NCBI GenBank assembly: GCA_021234535.1
Contig: CM037835.1
Coordinates: forward strand, 1,922,001-1,986,000
DNA from: Stichopus chloronotus
Lineage: Eukaryota; Echinodermata; Holothuroidea; Aspidochirotida; Stichopodidae
Direction of reading: 5' to 3'
DNA length: 64,000 nucleotides
Part shown: positions 38,901-50,900 of the stretch, piece by piece
How positions within the stretch are numbered: the first letter of the stretch is position 1
How the letters are laid out: each line of letters begins with the position of its first letter
Notes under the pieces: model-generated
Databases searched by the model: none
What the model was told of the DNA's origin: nothing
The model's input: only the letters and a program-made list of their open reading frames with translations
Made by a program: the position numbers and the translations under genes

Positions 38901-41900
38901 TAAAATTTCTCATCACTATTTTTTTTTTTATCTGTGCAGAACAAGACATTGCCGAGGGCAATTTTTTGTTGGTAAAGGTCCCATGCACCAGGGAGAAGTC
39001 TTTCAGTCAAGTTTTTGTTGCAAAGGTATGTTTTTCATTCATGTTCACAATTCACCAGTAATGTTGACTACATGTTCACAAACTAAAGTGATTTAAACTG
39101 TAACTGTTATGTTTAAAACTGTGGAGTACTTTGCTCTCCTTTTTGCAGTTTTCCCCAGGGGTAGGACAAAAGACAGATAAAAAACTCTCTAAGTAGGGGA
39201 ACTTTGATAAGTTGGCCCGCAGTGTGTTTGAATTATTATATCCTCTGTATTGCATTCACGATATGAACCCATTCCTTCAAGCCCCTTCCCTAGGGATGGA
39301 TCAGGGGGTTTGAGCCATTTTTGCTATACAAAAACTGCCATATCTGGAGTTTCACTTAGTCAGAAATTTCCCAGAGATCTTGCTGTTTTATGTACCCATG
39401 AGGGTACTTTTATCTGCAATTGCTATAATTAAAAATTCTTCATTTTCTGGTTTGTTTGTAGGTTGTTGCAATCGGAGGTTCTGACTGTCACCTTACCTAC
39501 ATTAGAAGAAAGAGGGGAATATTTCACTTGGGCTAGTAAGGAGATTTTCTTCATCCATCCCTGTGTGGACATTTGGAAAAAACTGTCACAACCAGAACCA
39601 GTCATGATTGGTTCCAGGATTTTATTCCAGTTTAAGAACAAGACACCTCGTAGTCAAAATGAGATGTAGATCTTGAAGAGCAGTCCGACCTTGGACTTCA
39701 TGCAGAATTGATGTATTTCCAAACTTCTTTGTTTTGAAAGTTTTGAAATGATGACATGTTTGTATAACTTTTATTATAAAATTTTGGTTAAGGATACATC
39801 AATATGGCTAAAAGCAATTTACATAGAAATCAGTCAGTTGAGTTTATCTGTTGAATCTTAGTTATTATTGAAATTGTTACTGTCCTTTGTCATTGATGCG
39901 TTGATTGCAGAGAATTTAATTGTTTGTCTCGTATTGTATCATGTCTCGATGGATGTTTTTTCTCTACACTGAGACTTCAGGTGTTTCACTTTCAGTAGCT
40001 TTGAACAGATTCTTCAGGACTTGACAGTGTTTTGACCAGGTTAAAAAATGTTAAATGACTATTTGATAATGACCTAGCTTTGGACTACATTGCGACTGGT
40101 TGCAATGCCAAACAGAGGGATTTTAGGCATGTTAGGCAGCATCTCCACCATTGTCCTTTTTCATGACCGAGATCCTTGGCAGTATCAATTTGCAGAAATG
40201 GCATGCTGAAAAAGGATGTGAGACATCTTTTGGTCGATGGAAAGAAATGAAAATGTTTGAAATTATGAAATGTTGCATTTGGTTAAGGTATCAATATGAC
40301 TAAAGGCAATTTTAATAGAAGCCGGTCTGGGGAGTCTAGCTGTTAATGTAAAGTGGAATTTGAATTATTATTGAAATTGTTAATGTTAATAGTTATTGAT
40401 GTATTGGTGGCACAGAATTGAATTAGACAGTTAAATGTCTCATAATGTTTATTTTATTATCATATCTCAGAGAATGCCTCCTCTCGACACAGAGATTTCA
40501 CATATTTGAACGGGCTTGAACTTGACAACTAGTGTTTCTATTGGTATTAAGACTACTAAATTTCAAATGAGTTATGTACTGAATTTGATTTACATTAGGA
40601 TCTTAACCTCCTGGGCAGTATTCAAGATTTGCAAGAACAATACTGTATTTGGTGATGGAGTATCTTCAAAATACATTTACCTTATGACATGTGACAGTCC
40701 ATGGGAGCTTATTCAAAAGTGGGTTATACTCATTACTGTAAATCATGACCCACCTGGGATTGTCAAGTATGGGTGCAGGTAAAGGCGCCTCATTCACCCT
40801 TCAGAAAACATCTATAGTTTTCAAAATTGTTGTACTGAAACATTGACTTGTGCTAGTTTTGAAAATAAAAATGAAAAAATCAGACTGTTGTTTTCTGTAA
40901 TTCTTTTATTGCTTTGTGACCACTACAAGGCAATCTAGGTAATTCAATGTTAAAAGCATTTCCAGAAGCTGCTTAAGGCCAGAGTAAAGCATCGTTGCTC
41001 TACTGTACAATCTGAGCATTATCAGTACATATGTTGTTCCCCGTTCCAATTGACATCATAAGCTTAGATTGAAAACTTTGTGAGTTATTGTTGTTAATGT
41101 TATTTTCAGGTTTTGAATATCTGCGTGGTCATCTACACTGGTGCCACCTTTGTCTGTCAGTGCATGCAGATGATCATATGAATATACCCCACAAAGGTTG
41201 CACTTATGTCATCCAGAAAGTCTTTAGTCTTGTAAACTTCATGCGTAAAGCGGGACACCAAAATTTGGTGTCTTTTTACATCGGGAAAGCAATCTTTTAC
41301 ATTATTGTTTTTCCCAGGTGCCAAACTCTTTGCTTTTATTTCCTGTTGCTAGTGTAAGAGGACACTTTGGGTGTCTGCACATTGAGCAAAAAAGAATAAC
41401 AGAACGAAGAGTAACCATCACCAAACAAGTCACAACTTAAAATTGCACTGAATGCAAAGAATCCTTTCAAGAAAATGTTTGCATAATATAGTGTACACTG
41501 CTATTGTTTTTTATGTGAAAACTTAGCCTTAATGAAGTTATTAAAAGAGGGGAAAAAGTAATACTCATATTATGCTGAAATGCTGACTGGGAAAGAAAGT
41601 ATGGATTTGGTGTCCCATTTACACTAGAAACTTTGTACATCAAGTTATGTTTGAACATGTGTGTAAGAAAAACTAGTTGAGCTTGGGGATAAATGTTCCT
41701 TTTTTAATTAATAAACATATTTAGCAGTTATTATATGTATTAGCCTTAGGCCTAAATCATTTTGAAATTTTGACGGTAATGTCACATGTTGGCACCCCTA
41801 CTTATGGAAATGCCCATAAACACGAATAATAGTCAGCATTTTTATGTGAAAAAAAAATAAGATATTTTAAGTTCTGATAATATATCTGTGCATCAGTAGA

Positions 41901-44900
41901 CTAATGTTTTGCTGAATATACTGTTTTTTTTTTAAAAAAAAGGTACAGCTATGCAGGTCAGTTGCTGTGACAAGCACCTTGGCCTCTAGGACTTTGCACA
42001 ATGCTTGGTTGAATACTAGAAAATATCCTCGATAGAGACGTAGGAATTGTGCTGGGATTTTACCAAATTGTTTCATAACAAAAGAGGTACAAGAAGAGAT
42101 TTCATGTAGGAAATAATTTTAAGGAATTGTTTCCTGTTATGATTCCCCTAGATGAATGAAGCAAAGTTTTGAAGTGACTTTTGAGTGAAATTTTTAAAAA
42201 AGATGTAAAAGTCATGCAGGCAACATCCAGTGACAAGCACCTTGGCCTAGCATCACACAACTTGAGATTGAATGCTTGAAAACATCCTTTCAAACAGGTT
42301 CACAAATAGTGCTGGTGTTTTACCAAGTTTAAACTCCATAAACAAAAAGTTAGAATTTTCATGTAGGAAGGGATTTATTTTTAAGATAATTTTACCTGCT
42401 ATAATTCGTGAGATCAATTGATGAAACAAAGTTTCGAAGTGACTCCAAAAAGTTGTAATGTCAGTGTGTGCTCTGTTAGCAGCTAAGGTTAGTTTCAAGT
42501 GGCACTTGAGCTAACTCTGGTATTGGCCTAATCGAAAACAGACCATGTAATTTTGTCAGATTATCACAAATTTGGCTTGATACCCAAGAAAACTCCATTT
42601 TCCATCAATATCAAAGTGATTTTTTTTGTAAGGATCTCTCTACTTTGATTTAGTAACAACTTCAATAATTTTGAAATTTCACCCTATTCAACTGCCAAGC
42701 TGTTTTTCTGATTGACATTGCACCTAGGGTAGGAGATAGAACCTTCCAAAACACACGTCTTCTTCATAATTTGAAAAATAGCAAGCATGAGTAAACAATA
42801 CAGGCAGACTGTACAAAACAAGTAATTTATTTTACATGTTGCTAAAGATTGAATGTTGATTGAGTATTCAGTATGCATATTTGAAAGGATGTACTAGTTA
42901 CTGTTGAACGTAACCAATCAGAAAGCCATTTGCTTCTTCAGTATAGTAAGTCCTATTATAAATTGGTACGGCCAGTGACAAAGAGTCATTTATTTCGATT
43001 AAACTGCTGGCAATAGCAGTGTGTAGGTCCACCAAAACAGCACAACGGTATTTCCTGCAACTTTTCGCAAGAGACTGCTCTGTGGAAAAAAAAGATCCTC
43101 GGCATCCTCCTGTTAGTTCATCAGGGATAAAAAAAATTGCACATTCCTGATTGGTTTTGGAGCTGTACTGTAGACCAGATCATATGTATAGAAGTCCACA
43201 AGTTTCCAACTTACCATACAAATTTATTGCAGGCTCATGCCAAATGGTTTTGGACTACCACATTGTATTACCAAAAAGTCTGATGGGCTACAGTGACTTC
43301 TTGTTTTTCGAGCACTGGAATTGAATATTGTTATTTAGTGGCAGTTTAAAAGTCTCATCAATACCCACCTAACAAGAAATGCAATTTGTTCATGAACTAC
43401 AAGTTGAAGAAATTTAAAACATTGCAAGAATTTTTGGACTAACATTTAATAAGTGACGTTTATGTAAAATATTGCTGCACATGTAAATGTTTTTCAACTT
43501 AGCGAGTCTACTCCTAATCAAATTATCATTAATTATGACCATCAGATACTTAAATGCAGTAATGCTCTCCATATGCAGCACCACCCAAAATAACTACATG
43601 GTCTGGTGTAGTTTTGTGAGATACCCTGAAATCAATTATCATTTTTTGATTCCTTGCCGAAGGCAGGCAAGGAATATATGGAATGGTGATGGCGTGGGTG
43701 TGTGTAGGTGTGTGTGTGAGACACCCTGGCTTGTAAGCACATTATCTCAAGAAGGGAAAGTTGTGTGAACAGCAAAGTTGGTGTGTAAGTAGTCCATAGA
43801 GAGTAGATGGTCCATATTCTTTTTCAGGTATGTCAAAGGTCATTTGAGGTCACCCGTGGGAATAGTCTCAAAACCTATTAAGGAGGATATCTCAGCAACT
43901 GAAAAATGCTGGAATTCAAACTTAAATTATTGATGGCAGCTTATGAGTAGATGATCTCTGTTGAGTTTTGATGAGGTCAAGGGTCACATGTGGTTAGTAG
44001 AGGACATAGCTTGAAAACCTTGTAAGCAAGTTATATCAATGGCGGAAAGTTACTTGAACTTCGAAGTTGGTGTTTAGGTAGTCCATTGTGAGCAGATGGT
44101 CCCTTTTTTCGGGGTAGGTCAAAGGTCAATTGAGTTCACCAGAGGGGAGACTCTGAAATCCTATTAGTTAGGATATCTCAGCAACTGAAAGTTGATGGAA
44201 CTACAAACATACATAGTATTGATAGCATTTGATAAGTAGATGATCTCTTGTTTTGGTGAGGTCAAGGTTCACATGGTCAGTAGAGTACATAGCTTGAAAG
44301 CCTTGTAAACACCCTATCTCAGTGAGGGAAAGTTGCTTGAACTTGGATGGTATGTAGGTAGTCCATTGTGAGAAGCTGGTCCTATTCTGTTTCATGTAGG
44401 TCAAATGTCATTTGAGGTTACCAGAGGAGAAACTCTTAAAACCTATTAAGTAAGCTATTTCAGCTACTGAAAGTTGCTGGAACTTCAAACTCTTAACCTT
44501 GGTTGCTCTTGATGATTAGATGATCACTGTCAGGTTTTAGGGAGGTGAAAGGTCACACAAGGTCAGTAGAGGTCATAGTTAAGAAACCTTGTAAACACTG
44601 TATCTCCAGTAGGAAAAGTTGTTGAAACTTCAAACTTGTGTATAGTTTGGCCATTGTTTTTGTGGAGGACAAAGATCATTTGATGTCAACAAGGGTCAAA
44701 TTGTGGAAAGCTTGTAAATATGGTGTCACAAGAAAGAAGGATTGGACAGATCTCATATTTAGTGTGTTGGTGTATCAAATTGATTTGAAGAATACTTTTG
44801 TTTTTTAGAAATTCAAAGATCATGTGAGGTCAACAAGTTTCAAATTGTGTTATCCTTGTAAACGCCTTTGTGCATTCTGGTTATCTTTAATGCACAGTTT

Positions 44901-47900
44901 AAACTCTCAGGTCAACATACATACTCAGGACTAAAAATAAATCACAAATTCAAAACATTTCATTTGAAGAGTTCACAAAAAAAGATGAATTCATCTGAAA
45001 GACAACTCTCTGCCCACATGTAGTGATCTATGCAAATTAAATGCAAGCGAAAAACGATGTGGTTGCCCCAGCATTGGTTTGAGGGGGCGCCGTGGTGCAA
45101 ACTGCATGGAACAGCCCAATGGAAGATGGCAACATTTATCAGCAGTCTTCTGTGTGACGATCTTTGGCAACATAGTTCAGATGTGGCAGAGCTTGTCTCT
45201 TCATACCTTAACAATACGTGTGCCTACAACACACTCTTTCTTTGCACTATATGAAGCATATATCAATATACTGTAGCTGTGACAGTTTATATGGAGAACA
45301 GAGCTGTTATGTTCTTGTTTGTTATTGTTTTGGACAAGTGGAAAGTACCAGTTCTTCAAGTAGTGTATTAAGTGCTGACATGAAATTACCGCTGCCAGAT
45401 TTTTACAGAGTATCGTCCAAGCAGCCAAATGTATTTCAAGTTGTTTGTGGACTGTTTTTTTGTCATTTGCTGCAGCGTATTCTCTCATATTCATGTGCAT
45501 GCATAATATCTGCTGTTTTAATGCATTTTTTTGTTGATAACTCCCAATTTTTATGATTCTGTCATAGACTCAGTAAGTATATTTTATGTATATGTACAGT
45601 TGAGCTGGATTTTTCAGAGTAGCTATCACACAAAGTGTGACCATGCATCCTTCAGAGCTGAGGTTTGGTGAAATCGTTTTAAGGGAACTGACCTGTCAGG
45701 TTCTGGTGTGATAGTTGATCGTGGAAACTTAGATTGTATTGCTTTTGAAGTAATGAAATGTGAGAATGTGTTTTGGAATAAATATAGGTCAATAATTTTT
45801 TAGGTGTTTGCTTCAACCTATTCTGTCATTATGAAATGAGGTCACCTTGTAGGAGAGTGAACAAGCAGGTTGTTCTTCAAAGAAATGTTTGTACAAAAAC
45901 TGCGCTCAGAACTTACTGCCTCAGTTCAAGTGACCCAAACATCTACTGTATTGTGATGAAGTAATTTGATCTTAAAAGTAAGCTGCACTTGGTGTCAAGT
46001 TGTCAACATTGCCCAAATTTATAACGTCAATGCCAAATTTTCCTCTGTGATAGCAAAGATTTTCCACGTCAGTGAAAACTCAATTGAAAGCTTTTTGAGT
46101 AACCTTCACACAGAAACACTGACCAGTGGTTTTGCTGGCAAATATTTCAAACTAGCTACGTAAAAAGTATAATAGGACTGTGACCTAGATGTTGTGGATA
46201 AATAGGTCACAGTGTGTAAAAAGTAGAACAGTTCTTCCTTTAAAGTGTGATGATTTACTAAATTATTTTTCCTTTTGTAATGTGTTATTGTAATGTATTA
46301 TTGCCTGTGAAATTCACCTTTCTTTCCTGAAAAATGAACCTGCAATAAATTCTGAAAAATTACCTTTGCCTTTCATAAATAATCAGCGTAATTGTAATTC
46401 CTTCAATGCCACATAAATAAATCAGAAGAAGTCAAGTTTGTGCTACAATTTTCGATGCTTATTTTCTGATATGATTGGTGACACTTTCTCATGAATGCAA
46501 GTAACATTGCTTGCTGCTAGTTTGTTAATTTGGCAGATTTCTTTCTTATTTCGTTTAATGTTAGGAGTGATTTGCAAGCTCTGTTGATTTCTATATATGA
46601 GTATACAAAGTCTGTAAAACATAGGAACATATGCGATTATAATGACAAGTTTAATTTTGGGCTGGTTGTATGTGATCCTACCAAGGTCTTATATCTTATA
46701 AATGAATGAAGTAATTTGTTGAATATTTTCTTTCGAAAAATCAAAAGTGCAGCAGTGGGTCATCAGGTGTTCAAGAGAAAATAGCAAGTTTTAAGGTCCA
46801 CCAAATGAGAGGAGTCACTGTTTTGTGGTTATCAATAAATAGAAATAATTCAATAAATTTATATGTGAGACATAGCTTTGAGACATGGTGATAATGAAGG
46901 TGTCTAAGTTGTGAGTGGATGATCCAAAGATTTACTTAAAGGTTATTGTACTTTATCACGTAGCAGAATCTGAATGACCGGTTTTAAATGAATCTGAAGA
47001 AATCAGACTGTAATATGAACAGTTTGATATGCTCAATGTTCCTTAAAGGGAAATAGTGCATTTGTTTTACAGGAAACATCCATACTTTTAAAACCAATGT
47101 TTGTGGATGCAGATCTAATGATAGATTATTCCAAATAAGGAAGGACAGTGGCATTCTTTTCAAGAAATAAGTTTCTCACCGACAGAAACTCAGTTTATTT
47201 GTTGCTTTTGTTCACCCAAACTTTTCAAAATTCAAATTATGCATCTTCCGTCAGTACTCGTCACATGCATAATGTTTTGAGGAGATGTTTATTGATGAGA
47301 CTAATGCTATTTCTTTTGTACGTCATGATGGTGTATTCTAAACACCCTACTTCCCTTTTAGCCAATAAATCATCCATTTGTCAGTAGATGTTAAACATCC
47401 TTTGGGGTCAACGTGTATCAGAGTCTGAAAGGCTTCCGTTAAATTTGAAACAAAAAATGCTGTTTCAACAGAAGTTTTGAAACATTATTTTGGTTGTACA
47501 ATGTGAAGGAAGCCAATGTTGTTGTTTTTCAAAAATAGCAAGGGAACTGTGTGTCCACTCTATCCACTGTTGCTAGTGTCATAGTGTTAGTTTCTGTCCC
47601 TTTGTCAATTGAGTGTCAAGTGATTCCCACCCACACTGAGCTAATGGAGAGACACCTTATTATCTATGCTTTCATAGAAATAGATGAGTGCTATAGATCA
47701 AAGTCACAAAGATTGACAGATCACTGTCTGTATATGCCTTGACTTCTATTTTGTTATGGCAGGACCTATTAGTTTCTGTGAAAAAACACCTCAACCAAAC
47801 TGCTCTAAAGCAATGGCCTGTGGTATATTGTTTTCTTTACATGAAGCAAACAATAAAACGGCCAGGTGAGAAATAAAACACATCACAATAGGGAGAGGAA

Positions 47901-50900
47901 TTTTCTTTTTTTCTTTCTCACCTTATAGGCACTTTAATACACACCAAGTCCTCTTAAAGGGGAACTCCATTCCAGGAACTTGTCCTCTGACTTATTTAAG
48001 ACACTTCAAACCATTTTCATTCATATTCTTCACGTTTTGAAATGAAGTTCACATGAACTACATTATATGTACAAACTTCCTGCTCAACACATTGGATCAT
48101 GTACATACGAAGGGTGCGTGTATTATGATGTAATTGACCGTGATCTCTGTGGCTTGTGAGTTGTGACGTCGTCGATGACCAGCGATGACCAACATGACTA
48201 ACCCACATAATTAGTAATCAGACACACTGTGTATTCAATGTGGCTATCACAAGATAAAATTAGTAATTCAGAAAATTGAGGTAAAAGACATAAGAAGAGA
48301 CATTTGTCATCAAAAGGCCACATGACCCAGCTTAGGGCGGTGTGAGCAATACCTTGAAGATCAGGAAAACCTAACCTCTTTAAGAACAAAGTAAACCTTT
48401 TCAGAGACAGGGGAACAAGCCATCTATTTTACTAATTATGTAGGACAATCAGGTCGGTTGTCATGGATAAGACCTGGCTGCGCCCTTCGTATAGATGCAA
48501 TGTGTTAGAAACTCCGTTGGGCAGGAAGTTTGAACATGTCATGTTGCCCATGAGAAGTTTATTTCAAAAGAAGAAGAACATGAAAAAAAAATAGTTTGAA
48601 ATGGTTTAAATAAGTCAAAAGACATGTTCCTTGCCTGGAATTCCCTTTAAGCTTTTCTTTGGAGTCAAATGTCTGGATTATTCTTCTAGATTGATGGGCA
48701 AAAATTTGTATTTTAAGTTTGTGCAAGACAGTCTACATTAGTCTACATTTTTGCGGCTTAGCAAATCAGCTAATACGGCAGGATGAATCTCTTTTTAATC
48801 AATAAAACAACTTCTCTTTATTTTTAATTTCCGTTAGTGGGGGCGTCATGGTCATTGTGTAGCCCCGATTTTTGCCACTCTTTTGACCCCCCCCCCCTTC
48901 AAAATGATTATCTTTTCTGTCCAAAAGTGTTTTCAATCAGTCTAAGTGGATAATAATAGACTGAACAAAGCAAAAGGTGGTGTTGATCCTTTTATGAACT
49001 TTTTCTGGTTTTTTTTTACCCTTTCTTGACCCTCCTTGAGGTAATAATGTAAGGTATTGACATTGGTTAGGAAGTAATAGCTCAGTCTTTGTAGTAAAAG
49101 GGGAAGCTCATCCTGTTTGGTTCTACTCCTTTTGATACTGATAGATTTACAATACTAAAATACCTGACTAAGATGGTGTTGGTCTCTGCTAGACCCAGTA
49201 GTTCTTTTTGCAGAGTACCAACATTTGACACTGATGCTCTTCACATTAAGTTACACTGTGGCACTTTTCTGTGTAACTTTTAAGTCATCACTTATTTGCT
49301 TTATTGCATTATCTGTGTTGAGGCTAAGCTGAATTAAATTTGCCAGATTGTTTTCTCAAGTCCAAGATGCACCAAAGTATCCATTTTTTTTTTATCCATT
49401 TTCTGATTCCTTGCCGAAGGCAGACGGAATCTATGTGATGGCAATGTCGTGTGTGTGTGTGTATGTGTGGTTTGTATGTGTGTTTGTGACACTGCTTGTA
49501 AACACAATATCTTCAGAAGGGAAAATTTGACTGATCTCATACTTGGGTGTGTGGATTGACCATACTAAGTGGATGACCCCTATTACTTTTGGTGGAGATC
49601 AAAAGTTATTTTAGATCACCAGAGGTCAAAGTATGAGCTGCTTTTAAGCACAATATCTCCAGAAGAATAACCTAGTTTGATCTCATACTTTGTGTGTAGG
49701 TTGGCAATACTGAGTAAATGATCCCTATTGTTTTTGGTGCAGGTCAAAGGTCATTTGAGGTCTCCAGAATTCAAACTGCAAAAACCTTGTAAACACAGTA
49801 TCTCCAGAAGGATAAGCTTGGCTGATCTGATACTGTGTTGGTTGGTCATTCTGATTGGATGTTCCCTATTGCTTTAGGTGGAAGTCAAAGTCAGTTGAGG
49901 TCACCAGAGATCAAAATGTGAAAACTTGTAAACACAAATCTCCAGAAAGGCAACCTTGACTGATCTCATACTTATTGTGTGGGTTTTTCATACTAAGTAA
50001 ATGATCTCTGTTGTTTTTGATGGAGGTCAAAGACCATTGGGGTCACCAGCGGTCACACTGTGAAAACCTTGAAAACACGATATCTGAAGAAGGACTGACT
50101 TCATACCTAGTGTTTAAATTGGCAATTCTGAGCAGATAATTCTTATTGTTGTTGGTGGAAGTTAAAGGTCATTTGAGGTCATCAGAGGTAAATCTGCAAA
50201 AACATCGTAAATACAATATCTCAAGCAGGGTTACCTGACTGATCTCATATGTAGTCTGTGGGTTAGCAACTTAGCACACTAAGAAGATGACCCTTCTTGA
50301 TTTTGGTGGAGGTCAAAGGTCATTTGTTTTCAATAACCTTTGACCTCCATAAAAAGCAAGTTACAAGAAACCTATATCTAAAGAAATATGACTGTAACTC
50401 ATACCTAGCATGTTGATTGTTCACAGTGTGTTGATGATCCCTATTGTTTTTGGTGGAAGTCAAATGTCATTTAGAGTTGTAAGAGGTCAAAGAGTCAAAA
50501 TTATGTAAACTATTATCTCAAAAAGAGAAGTGGTGAGAGATCTCGTACTTTGCATGTATATTGCTCATATTCAATGAATGTGCCCTATTGTTTTTGCCTG
50601 AGGTCAAAGGTCGTTTGAATGTCATGATGATTTCATACTTAGTATTTACATTGCCCGTATTGATGATTTCTATGAATTTTTGCACCTGTTGTTTTAAGAG
50701 AAGGTGAAAGGTCATTATGGGTCAAAAGTTTGTAACCATTATGCTTCAAGAAGATTAAACTGTAATGGATCTTATATTTGTCATGGTAATTCACATTTGT
50801 TATGATATAACCATATGGCAAGGAATCACTAAGCCTTTGAGATTTTTTTTTTTTTTATCCAGAACCATAAAGTGCAGTGAAACTATTGTAGGCATGTGCA

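Noticed and set aside
44960..45276. Overlapping open frames on both strands around 45.1 kb
   Set aside because: No domain or splice sites; a modestly GC-richer patch keeps several frames open by chance.
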